The notes under the pieces are model-generated. The model saw only the letters and a list, made by a program, of their open reading frames with translations, was not told where the DNA came from and searched no databases. A program made the position numbers and the translations under genes. Below, piece by piece: positions 8,540 to 16,557 of a stretch of DNA of 64,000 nucleotides. The DNA is taken from positions 161,501-225,500 of the forward strand of contig NZ_CP022985.1 in assembly GCF_003425985.1 (NCBI RefSeq), given 5' to 3'. Numbering within the stretch: position 1 is the first letter of the stretch; each line of letters opens with the position of its first letter. The DNA is from Mariniflexile sp. TRM1-10 (GTDB taxonomy: Bacteria; Bacteroidota; Bacteroidia; Flavobacteriales; Flavobacteriaceae).

Positions 8540-9328
8540 TTATTGAACTATAAAATAGGGGTTTAATAAATCTTCTTTATTGTATTGCAATTCATCGTTT
8601 TTGTCAACATGCCTTACTTTTAAACCTACCGCATTACAGATGGCGTGTCCAGCTGCCGTGTCCCATTCCATAGTGGGTGCAAATCTAGGATAGATGTTAG
8701 CCTCACCTTGTGCTACCAAACAGAATTTTAAAGAACTTCCTTTTGAAACCAAACGAATGTCGTGGCCTTGAGCTTCTAAATTTTTAATAAAATTGGTTGT
8801 TGCTTCGCTTTTGTGGGAACGGCTGCCTACTATTTTAATCTGGTTACCAAACTCTTTTTGTGGTACCAGTTCCGTACTGTTTATAAAAATAGCATCGGTG
8901 AATTTATGGGTATCCAACTCGGCCTTATAGGCTTTGTTATTTGATACCAAAGCATAATACACTGTTTTAGTTTCTGGAACATAAATAACACCTAAAACAG
9001 GTTTATTGTTTTTTATCAATGCTATGTTTACAGTAAACTCTCCATTCCGTTTTACAAATTCCTTAGTGCCGTCTAATGGATCTACCATCCAACACATATC
9101 CCAATCTTTTCTTATTTCGTAGGGAATTTGCTTGTTTTCTTCGCTTATAATGGGAATGGCTGTTTTTTGTAAATACGAATTAATAATGGCATTAGCATGT
9201 TCATCGGCTATTGTTAATGGCGAATCATCCTGTTTTAGAGTAACCTCAAAACTATCGGAATAAATGTTCATTATTTCAGCACCTGCATAAATAGCTGCTT
9301 CTATGGCCAATTTAAGTAATGTCTTCAT
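8540..9328 (-). CDS. cysQ: 3'(2'),5'-bisphosphate nucleotidase
   Basis: A 262-residue inositol-monophosphatase-fold phosphatase. SEENKQI supplies the first metal-binding glutamates near residue 62. WMVDPLDGTKEFVKRNGEFT near 80-99 is the diagnostic DPxDGT metal motif of CysQ. PTMEWDTAAGHAI near 220 is the second aspartate motif. CysQ hydrolyses PAP, the by-product that inhibits sulfotransferases, to AMP. Standing directly upstream of cysC with a five-base gap, it completes a PAPS supply and PAP recycling pair for glycan sulfation. Confidence 0.95.
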   Translation of the reverse strand: MKTLLKLAIEAAIYAGAEIMNIYSDSFEVTLKQDDSPLTIADEHANAIINSYLQKTAIPIISEENKQIPYEIRKDWDMCWMVDPLDGTKEFVKRNGEFTVNIALIKNNKPVLGVIYVPETKTVYYALVSNNKAYKAELDTHKFTDAIFINSTELVPQKEFGNQIKIVGSRSHKSEATTNFIKNLEAQGHDIRLVSKGSSLKFCLVAQGEANIYPRFAPTMEWDTAAGHAICNAVGLKVRHVDKNDELQYNKEDLLNPYFIVQ

Positions 9329-9369
9329 TAATTTACACTAATATATGACTTCCATTCGATTTTATTAAA

Positions 9370-9560
9370 TATTACTTTAGTACATAATTTTTATTTGAAG
9401 ACAAAAGCATAGCTTGTGAAATGCAAATAAAAAATTTCTTGAAACAGACTATCCTCGAGGCAGAGCCTTCAGGGAATTATTTAGATTAAAAACGATATTT
9501 TCAATGTCTTCGACTGCGCTCAGACCGACATCTGGATATGTTTGAATTTTTGCCATATAT
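9370..9560. repeat. Gap with three dispersed repeat pieces
   Basis: The 319-bp gap between wzc and cysQ holds a partial copy of the tatttttatttgaag family (9382-9417). It also holds a copy of the hairpin element with atcctcgaggcagagcc and ttatttagattaaa (9431-9492), and tcttcgactgcgctcagacc of the TGAGC/GTCGAA family (9507-9530). No gene was found. Confidence 0.75.
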
Positions 9561-9647
9561 TAAAAATATTACTGATAAATGACTCCATTGATACTCCATA
9601 GTTGTCCCGTAGATAGTGTACGGATAAAGCCTGCTTCAAAAAATAAA

Positions 9648-12128
9648 TTAGCGTCCTTTATTGGATCTAAAAAGCGCCTTCAAACGATTTAAAACCCCTT
9701 TATTCCTAGACTCATCATGGTACCCATTGGCATAATTTCCATAGCCGTAACCGTAACCATAGCCATACCCGTAACCATAACCATAGCCGTAACCATATTT
9801 TGCTTTTCGGTCGTAGCCATTATAGATGAAACTGATATTTTTTATTTGTTTGTTTTTATATTTTTCATTTATAAAATGAAGCATCCCATTCTTTGTGTAA
9901 TCTTGTCTAACGACATACAAAGAAGCATCCACATGCACTAACAGTTCTAAAGCGTCAGCTACCAAACCTACTGGCGGTGTATCTAAAACAATATAATCAT
10001 ACTTACTTCTTAAAACTATTAATAGTTCAGTGAGCTTTTCACTTATTAATAATTCTGAAGGATTTGGAGGAATGGGTCCCGAGGTAATAACGTCTAAATG
10101 CTCAATTTCTGTGTGCTGAATGACAGTTTCTAATGGTTCTTGCCCAATTAAATAATTTACAACACCCATATCATTTTTAATATTAAAATCATCAAAAATC
10201 TTAGGTTTCCTTAAATCCAGTCCCAGCAAAATAGTTTTCTTGCCACTTAATGCAAAAACCGTAGCGATGTTAATGGAACAAAATGTTTTGCCTTCGCCAC
10301 TTACAGACGATGTTACCATTAATGTTTTGGCGCCTTCTAAGTCTTTAGACTTATAAAAATATTGCAAATTAGTACGTATGCCCCGAAACCCTTCGGCTAC
10401 GGCCGATTTTGGCTTTCTATGGACTACTAAATTATCATCCAATTTATTTTTGCCAATGATCCCTAACATGGGGATGGGTGATAATTGTTCCACATCCATC
10501 GGAGTATGGATATGATTATCTAAAAATGTTAAAACAAACGCTAATAGTAAGGGAATAAGTAAAGCTCCAAAGAAGGCAAATACATATCGAATGTTTAAAT
10601 TTCTACCCAATACAGTCGCTCCGGTATTTTTAGCAGGATCGATAACTAAAATATCTGACACATTTGATGCTTTAATCATTTGTGCTTCGCCTCGTTTCGC
10701 TAAAAAAGCATTGTAAGTTTGTTCACTTAAAGAATATTGGCGCTTAATAGTGATTAACTGTTGTTGATCTTCCGGAAGCTTACTAAACTGGGATTCAATA
10801 GCATGCAAATTGGAACTAACGGTACTTAACTCCCTTTTTAAACCATTAGTAACCGAACTAATGTTTTCTAAAAGTACATTTTTTATACCTTCAATTTGTC
10901 TGTTTAAATCATTGAAAACGGATGCATCACTACGTACCGAATACTGCAACTTCGATTTTTGAACGGATAAATCGTTAATTTTGGAAACATTTGATAAAAT
11001 ATTGCCATCACTTATACCTGCTATAGATGGTGCTGGTATTTCGGTAAACGTGCTACTGCTTAACAAATAGTTTTTAAGATTGGAATAATAACTTAGCTGT
11101 CTGGTTATATGTTCCTTTTCGGCATCAAATTTTGTTAGCTTGTCTTTTAGCTGGTCCGTTTCATCATCAAGTGTGTAAATTTTGTTCTTCTTTCTGTAGT
11201 CGTTAAGTGCTTCAACATTTTCAGATAATTCGCCTTTTACTCTAGAAATTTGTTCATCTATAAAATTAATGGCGTTGGTAGCGTATTGGTTTTTTCTATT
11301 TAATTGGTCTTCACCTAAAACTTCCACAATGCCATTTAAATAATCAACTATCTTTTCGGTATTTTTATGTATCAGGGAAATATCAAGTATGGGGGAATTT
11401 GCAGTACTCCCTATGGCTGTTCTGCCTTGATAACTAGCAACCGTACTATCAAAATTACTAAATTGTATAAAGAATGGCTCGCCTACATGGGCTTTTCTGT
11501 TTTCAGCCAAATTAATAACGCCTTTTAAAAATGGTAAGTTTATAGTATCTCCTATCTTAAATTGTTCTTTAAAAATTCCAACAGACACACCAACCGTCGA
11601 AATGTCTTTAGTGGTGTAATTTTGAACTTGTACGCTGGGATTTAAAAATTCGGCTTCCAACTCAAAAGAATTGGTATTTAAAAAAGTTATTTTTATTGGA
11701 ATGTTTAAAAGTTGGGGCGCATTATAATCGTGGTAAAATCTAAAAGGCGCCGCTTTATAAATATCTTGCATTCTAAACCTGCCCTGTTTTAAATAGCTTT
11801 TATAAAACTCTAAGCGATCCACTACTTTTTCATGGTGTGACCTCGATTTTAAGGTTACAATCATGGTTTGAACCTTAGCTGTAACACCTCCCCAGTTGAA
11901 GGTCAAACTGGCATTGGACGTGAATAATGGATTGTTATCATTTTCAATAGAAATTTTTGTTCCTAAACGATAAGAGAACTCTTCCCGTATGTTTTTTTGA
12001 TAAACAAAGAAAACACCAATAGCCAATAGTATTAAGAAAAGTTTCCAATAACTTAAGGCTCTGAATAAAAACTTTTTTATATCAAAACTACTTGCTCCCG
12101 ACTCTGAAACTTCAAATTCTTCAATCAT
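9648..12128 (-). CDS. Wzc-like polysaccharide co-polymerase / tyrosine autokinase with Gly-Tyr tail
   Basis: An 826-residue inner-membrane protein. Membrane span 1 is near residues 30-48 and span 2 near 518-540, enclosing a long periplasmic Wzz-type domain with a coiled coil between. The cytoplasmic BY-kinase domain has Walker A SSVSGEGKTF near 604-613, Walker A' LGLDLRKPKIFDDF and Walker B YIVLDTPPVGLVADAL. Wzc proteins control chain length and export through cycles of phosphorylation on a tyrosine cluster at the C-terminus. Here the cluster is an almost pure alternation of glycine and tyrosine near residues 776-800. It starts ten bases after the Wza-like gene. The shadow frame on the plus strand across the tail is not a gene. 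Confidence 0.95.
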   Translation of the reverse strand: MIEEFEVSESGASSFDIKKFLFRALSYWKLFLILLAIGVFFVYQKNIREEFSYRLGTKISIENDNNPLFTSNASLTFNWGGVTAKVQTMIVTLKSRSHHEKVVDRLEFYKSYLKQGRFRMQDIYKAAPFRFYHDYNAPQLLNIPIKITFLNTNSFELEAEFLNPSVQVQNYTTKDISTVGVSVGIFKEQFKIGDTINLPFLKGVINLAENRKAHVGEPFFIQFSNFDSTVASYQGRTAIGSTANSPILDISLIHKNTEKIVDYLNGIVEVLGEDQLNRKNQYATNAINFIDEQISRVKGELSENVEALNDYRKKNKIYTLDDETDQLKDKLTKFDAEKEHITRQLSYYSNLKNYLLSSSTFTEIPAPSIAGISDGNILSNVSKINDLSVQKSKLQYSVRSDASVFNDLNRQIEGIKNVLLENISSVTNGLKRELSTVSSNLHAIESQFSKLPEDQQQLITIKRQYSLSEQTYNAFLAKRGEAQMIKASNVSDILVIDPAKNTGATVLGRNLNIRYVFAFFGALLIPLLLAFVLTFLDNHIHTPMDVEQLSPIPMLGIIGKNKLDDNLVVHRKPKSAVAEGFRGIRTNLQYFYKSKDLEGAKTLMVTSSVSGEGKTFCSINIATVFALSGKKTILLGLDLRKPKIFDDFNIKNDMGVVNYLIGQEPLETVIQHTEIEHLDVITSGPIPPNPSELLISEKLTELLIVLRSKYDYIVLDTPPVGLVADALELLVHVDASLYVVRQDYTKNGMLHFINEKYKNKQIKNISFIYNGYDRKAKYGYGYGYGYGYGYGYGYGYGNYANGYHDESRNKGVLNRLKALFRSNKGR

Positions 12129-12138
12129 AACTTAAATT

Positions 12139-12936
12139 TTAAAGATTTCGAGTTAAAAAATAGGTTGACACCAATACAGACAATATAGAAGCCATCGTGG
12201 TGATGTTCTGAATAGCCGTTTGTCCTGCTCCTAAAGATTTACGCCTTAAAGGCTTCACCAATATGATGTCATTGGGTTGAATATAATAATAAGGCGAATC
12301 CATTGCCGCAATGTCTGTTAAGTCTATATGGTGTATTTTTTGTCCGTCGGGATACTGCCTGATAACCAAAACATCTTTTCGATCACCTGTCTGACTGATA
12401 TCGCCCGCATTGGCCAAAGCCTCTAAAATATTTACCCTATCTTGGAATAACGTATGCACACCTGTACCCACCTCGCCTATGGTGGTATAACGTAAACCTG
12501 CCAATTTTACGGTAACAAATAATTCTGCCGATTCTTTGAAATATTGAGCCAATAGCTCCTTTTTAACTTTTTCCTCTATTTCTTTAATGGTAAAACCTAA
12601 CACATTAATCTCTCCCAGAATAGGAAATTTAATATTACCATGTAAATCAACAGTAAAGCCACTAAAATACAAACCCGCTTGTCCTTGTGCCGTACTAATA
12701 TGGTTAGCTCCAACAGGATTAAAAATAGCCGTAAGCTCATTATCCAAAGCCTTTACATTAATACTTAAAATATCATTAACTTGAACCCTGTAAGGTTTAG
12801 ACAACTCTTTAATCAATAATGAATCCTGTTTAACAGTACCTTTATCCTGTAAATAAACGACATCTTTATTGGTGATACACGAAGAACATAAAACACTGAT
12901 TGACACACAGATAAACAGGAATGTTTGTTTCATCAT
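12139..12936 (-). CDS. Wza-like polysaccharide export outer-membrane lipoprotein
   Basis: The N-terminus MKQTFLFICVSISVLCSSC is a lipoprotein signal with lipobox LCSSC, so the mature protein is acylated at that cysteine. YRVQVNDILSINVKAL begins the polysaccharide export (Poly_export) domain and IKFPILGEINVLGFTIKEIE the repeat within it, followed by a SLBB-type domain with TTIGEVGTGVHTLF. A hydrophobic C-terminal helix (TTMASILSVLVSTYFL) resembles the membrane-crossing helix of Wza. The frame is open to 12981, but the signal peptide dictates a start at 12936 or 12933. It is first in the operon with wzc. Confidence 0.94.
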   Translation of the reverse strand: MMKQTFLFICVSISVLCSSCITNKDVVYLQDKGTVKQDSLLIKELSKPYRVQVNDILSINVKALDNELTAIFNPVGANHISTAQGQAGLYFSGFTVDLHGNIKFPILGEINVLGFTIKEIEEKVKKELLAQYFKESAELFVTVKLAGLRYTTIGEVGTGVHTLFQDRVNILEALANAGDISQTGDRKDVLVIRQYPDGQKIHHIDLTDIAAMDSPYYYIQPNDIILVKPLRRKSLGAGQTAIQNITTMASILSVLVSTYFLTRNL

Positions 12937-12955
12937 AGGGGTAATTGATTTAGCA

Positions 12956-12981
12956 CAAATATAACTTTTCAAAATGAACAA
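12956..12981 (-). promoter_or_regulatory. Predicted promoter of the polysaccharide operon
   Basis: On the minus strand, TATATTTG (matching TAnnTTTG) lies about 20 bases before the Wza start. A TTG lies 15 bases further upstream, slightly closer than the usual 17-20. The intergenic region is shared with the divergent ABC-F gene. Confidence 0.5.
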
Positions 12982-13038
12982 TAAAACTTATCACTGTATT
13001 TTTGGTTTTTTATCCTTTATTTGCAAAAAAATATCCTT

Positions 13039-14904
13039 TTGAATTATCTAACTGTTGAAAATATATCGAAATCTTACGGAGAGCTAACGCTTTTCGAAAA
13101 CATTTCTTTTAGCATCCATAAAGACCAAAAAATAGCTTTTGTAGCGAAAAATGGCACGGGTAAAACCTCTATTCTAAATATTATTTCCGGTGATGATGAA
13201 GCCGATTCCGGCAATATAACCTATAGGAATGGTATTGTGGTTTCGTTTTTATCACAAGACCCAAAATTGGACAAGGACTTAACGGTTGAAGAAACCATTT
13301 TCGCAAGCGACAATCCCATTTTAAAAGTCATTTCAAATTATGAACAGGCCCTTTTAAACCCTGAAAACTCGGATGCTTACCAAAAAGCATTCGAGCAAAT
13401 GGAACAGCATCAAGCCTGGGATTTTGAAACGCAATACAAACAAATACTTTTCAAACTAAAACTTGAAGATTTAAACCAAAAAGTAGGATCACTTTCTGGG
13501 GGGCAGAAAAAGCGTTTATCGTTAGCAAACGCACTCATAAACAAACCCGATTTATTAATTCTTGACGAACCTACCAACCATTTGGATTTAGAAATGATTG
13601 AATGGTTGGAAGCCTTTTTTGCAAAAGAAAACATCACCCTGTTTATGGTAACCCACGACCGCTACTTTCTAGAACGCGTGTGTACCGAAATTATAGAACT
13701 GGACGAAGGGCAACTGTACAGCTACAAAGGCAATTACTCCTATTATCTCGAAAAGCGTGAGGCCAGAATTGAACAAACCGAAGTGGAGACCGGCAAAGCC
13801 AAACAGCTCTTTAAAAAAGAATTGGAATGGATGCGCCGCCAACCAAAAGCACGTACTACAAAATCGAAATCGCGTATAGACGATTTTCATGATATTAAAC
13901 ACCGTGCCAGCCAACGCCGAAACGACCATGAAGTACAGCTAGAACTCAACATGGAACGTTTGGGTAGTAAAGTGGTAGAGTTTCATAAAGTATCCAAATC
14001 CTTTAAGGATAAAGTGATTCTTGATGGTTTTGAATACCTATTTAAAAATGGAGAACGTGTTGGTATTATTGGTAAAAATGGCACTGGAAAAACCACTTTT
14101 TTAAATCTATTAACACAAACTATAAAACCAGATTCTGGAAAAGTAATTTTAGGCGAAACGGTTAAATTTGGTTATTACACACAAAACGGCATCACCATAA
14201 AACCGGAGCAAAAGGTCATTGATGTGATTCGGGAATTTGGCGATTACATTCCGTTAAAAAAAGGACGTCAAATTTCGGCTCAACAATTGTTGGAACGCTT
14301 TTTATTCAGCAGAAAAAAACAATACGATTTTGTTGAAAAACTAAGTGGTGGCGAACGTAAACGCCTGTATCTATGTACGGTTTTAATTCAAAATCCTAAT
14401 TTTTTAATTCTTGATGAACCTACTAATGATTTAGATATCGTTACCCTAAATGTATTGGAAAGTTTCTTATTGGATTTTCCCGGATGCGTGATTGTAGTAT
14501 CGCACGACCGCTATTTTATGGATAAAGTCATCGACCATCTTTTTGTTTTTAAAGGCGAAGGCGTCATTGAAGATTTCCCAGGAAATTATACCGATTACAG
14601 AGTTTATGAAGATAGCCAACCTGTAATTTCCAACTCCCAAGAAGATAAAAAAGATAAAAAAGCTTGGAAAAAAACAGAAGACAGCAAACTAACATACAAC
14701 GAAGAAAAAGAACTAAAAAATATTGAAAGCAAGTTAAATTCGTTAGCGTTTGACAAAAAAGAACTAGAAGCAAAGTTTAACAATCCCGATTTATCACCCG
14801 AGGAAATAAACAAACTTTCGGAAGCGTTACAGAAAATTATTGATGATATAGAAACCAAGGAAGAACGCTGGCTGGAGTTGTTATCTAAGTTGGAGGAAAG
14901 TTGA
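13039..14904 (+). CDS. ABC-F family ATPase (Uup/EttA-type)
   Basis: A soluble protein with two ATP-binding cassettes and no membrane part. The first Walker A is AKNGTGKTSIL with signature LSGGQKKRLSLANALINKPD. The second Walker A is GKNGTGKTTFL with signature LSGGERKRLYL. The linker between them is rich in basic residues (RRQPKARTTKSKSRIDDF). The C-terminal tail is a charged coiled coil as in Uup. ABC-F proteins act on ribosomes, and Uup-type members also bind branched DNA. The frame opens at a TTG at 13021, but the TTG at 13039 gives MNYLTVENISKSYGE, the usual flavobacterial N-terminus, so I prefer it. No ATG is available. Confidence 0.92.
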   Translation: MNYLTVENISKSYGELTLFENISFSIHKDQKIAFVAKNGTGKTSILNIISGDDEADSGNITYRNGIVVSFLSQDPKLDKDLTVEETIFASDNPILKVISNYEQALLNPENSDAYQKAFEQMEQHQAWDFETQYKQILFKLKLEDLNQKVGSLSGGQKKRLSLANALINKPDLLILDEPTNHLDLEMIEWLEAFFAKENITLFMVTHDRYFLERVCTEIIELDEGQLYSYKGNYSYYLEKREARIEQTEVETGKAKQLFKKELEWMRRQPKARTTKSKSRIDDFHDIKHRASQRRNDHEVQLELNMERLGSKVVEFHKVSKSFKDKVILDGFEYLFKNGERVGIIGKNGTGKTTFLNLLTQTIKPDSGKVILGETVKFGYYTQNGITIKPEQKVIDVIREFGDYIPLKKGRQISAQQLLERFLFSRKKQYDFVEKLSGGERKRLYLCTVLIQNPNFLILDEPTNDLDIVTLNVLESFLLDFPGCVIVVSHDRYFMDKVIDHLFVFKGEGVIEDFPGNYTDYRVYEDSQPVISNSQEDKKDKKAWKKTEDSKLTYNEEKELKNIESKLNSLAFDKKELEAKFNNPDLSPEEINKLSEALQKIIDDIETKEERWLELLSKLEES

Positions 14905-15612
14905 AAAGTTAAGGAGTTAAGGAGTTAAGGAGTTATAAAGTTACAAAGTACCTAAGGGGCTAAGTGGTGAAGTAGCAACGGTAGAACTACAAAGAGGCTA
15001 AGTTGAAAAGTTAAAAAGGTTATGAGGTTATAAGGTTATGAGGTTACAAGGTGCCTAAGAGGCAAAATAGTGAAGTAGTAGCGGCAGAACTACAAAGAGG
15101 CTAAGTTGAAAAGTTAAGAAGTTAAGGAGTTAAGGAGTTATAAAGTTACAAAGTACCTAAAAGGGTAAGTGGTGAAGTAGCAGCTTCAGAACTACTAAGT
15201 GACTGATTTTCAAAGTAGCAAAGAGACAAAGTTGCAAAGCGGTAAAGTACCTAAGAAACTAAGTGGGAATGTAGCAACCACAGAACTACAAAGAGGCTAA
15301 GTTGAAAAGTTAAAAGGTTATAAGGTTATAAGGTTATAAAGTACCTAAAAGGCTAAGTGTGAAGTAGCAACGGTAGAACTACAAAGAGGCTAAGTTGCAA
15401 AGTGACAAAGAAACAAGTCAAAATCTCTAAAAGCAAAAAAACCTGAAAACCTGAAGCTCTGAAACTTTGTACTTAGAAACTTTGTTACTTTGAAACTCTG
15501 AAACTTTGAAACTATAAAAAGAGACAAAGCTAAATCTCTGAAACTTTAAAACTTTGAAGCTCTGCAACTTTGAAACTTTGAAGCTTTAAAACTTTGAAAC
15601 TTTGAAACAATA
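14905..15612 (+). repeat. Degenerate ~100-bp tandem repeats plus AACTTTGAAACTTTG spacer
   Basis: Five diverged units each contain a match to gaactacaaagaggctaag or close to it, at 14984, 15087, 15189, 15283 and 15376 (periods 93-103 bp). From about 15440 the sequence changes to aactttgaaactttgaaac words. These are roughly the reverse complement of the gttacaaagt words on the left, so the whole block could form a long imperfect hairpin. No gene is present. Confidence 0.85.
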
Positions 15613-15616
15613 AAAA

Positions 15617-16390
15617 ATGTTTTATCAAGCCATTCAATACATAAAATTCCTGTTCAAATCCACCAACCAGCACGGTGTGCACTCCCCTTTTGTCTACAAT
15701 TTAGTCACAAAATGCTTTTACGATACAGCAAATTACGAAGCCTACAAGAACATTTCAGCATATAAAAAACAACTCCTTCAAGACCACACTAAAATTACAG
15801 TAACCGATTTAGGCAAAGGTTCCCATGTAACAAAACAGCAGGAACGCACTATTTCTGAAATTGCCAAAAACACAGGAACGACCATTAAAAGAGCCAAACT
15901 TTTATACCGCCTTAGTGCCTATTTTAATTTTGAAAACATATTAGAATTAGGCACCTCCCTAGGCATTGCAACACATGCGATGAGTTTAGCCAATCCAAAA
16001 TCAGAAATTACAAGTATTGAAGGTTGCCCGATGATTTCAGAATACACAAAAACAACTTTTGAAAAACACCATTTAAAGAACATAAGTCTTATCACAGGAG
16101 ATTTTAATGATATCATAAAAAACCTAACACCTAAAACCTTCGATCTTATTTTTTTCGATGGCAACCACCAAAAAGAAGCCACTTTACAGTATTTCGAAAC
16201 CTTAACACAAACGGCACACAACGATTCGGTTTTTATTTTTGATGATATCTACTGGTCGAAAGAAATGACCGAAGCTTGGGAAACCATAAAACAACACCCA
16301 AAAGTAACCGTTACTATCGATACCTTTTTTTGGGGGGTTGTGTTTTTTAGAAAAGAACAGGTAAAGGAGGATTTTGTTGTAAGAGTTTAA
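15617..16390 (+). CDS. Class I SAM-dependent methyltransferase (O-methyltransferase-like)
   Basis: A 257-residue protein. ILELGTSLGIATHAMSLANP near residue 112 is the SAM-binding loop, with EITSIEGCP the following acidic strand. FDLIFFDGNHQKEATLQYF near 175 holds the metal or substrate-side aspartate typical of the caffeoyl-CoA O-methyltransferase-like group. The opening IKFLFKSTNQHGVHSPFVYN is conserved in flavobacterial members. The substrate is unknown. The gene stands alone on the plus strand between two repeat blocks, and its promoter would have to lie in the AACTTTG spacer. Confidence 0.85.
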   Translation: MFYQAIQYIKFLFKSTNQHGVHSPFVYNLVTKCFYDTANYEAYKNISAYKKQLLQDHTKITVTDLGKGSHVTKQQERTISEIAKNTGTTIKRAKLLYRLSAYFNFENILELGTSLGIATHAMSLANPKSEITSIEGCPMISEYTKTTFEKHHLKNISLITGDFNDIIKNLTPKTFDLIFFDGNHQKEATLQYFETLTQTAHNDSVFIFDDIYWSKEMTEAWETIKQHPKVTVTIDTFFWGVVFFRKEQVKEDFVVRV

Positions 16391-16398
16391 TGTGATAG

Positions 16399-16446
16399 AC
16401 TGTTAGATTGTTAGACTGTTAGATTGTTAGATTGTTAGATTGTTAG
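16399..16446 (+). repeat. Six tandem copies of the 8-mer A(C/T)TGTTAG
   Basis: Perfect 8-bp periodicity directly after the methyltransferase stop. The reverse-complement words (ctaacaat, ctaatcgt) recur at 34170-34225. Confidence 0.9.
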
Positions 16447-16495
16447 AAAGATGTTTTTTTTAAACGACAAGATGCCTTTTTCACGATGAACTTCT

Positions 16496-16526
16496 CCGCT
16501 ATCGCGAGCGTCCCGCTCGTGACGGC
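16496..16526. repeat. REP-like hairpin cgagcg-tcc-cgctcg
   Basis: A 31-bp GC-rich element beginning ccgctatcgcgagcg with an inner CGAGCG/CGCTCG stem. It recurs inverted at 59541-59571 with one mismatch. It may act as a terminator between the convergent methyltransferase and DUF5723 genes. Confidence 0.8.
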
Positions 16527-16557
16527 ATGAGAAAAATTTTTAAATTAAACTAGTTTA

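Noticed and set aside
9717..9941. Plus-strand frame opposite the wzc tail
   Set aside because: It is the antisense reading of the Gly-Tyr hexamer repeat, a run of valine, isoleucine and threonine with no independent support.
13021..13038. TTG at 13021 as the ABC-F start
   Set aside because: The TTG at 13039 gives the family N-terminus MNYLTVENISKSYG. The six extra residues are not conserved in homologues I recall.
14905..15400. CRISPR-like or integron-like array from regular 93-103-bp spacing
   Set aside because: The units are diverged along their whole length, with no constant repeat plus unique spacer, no integrase and no attC-like fold that I could see.
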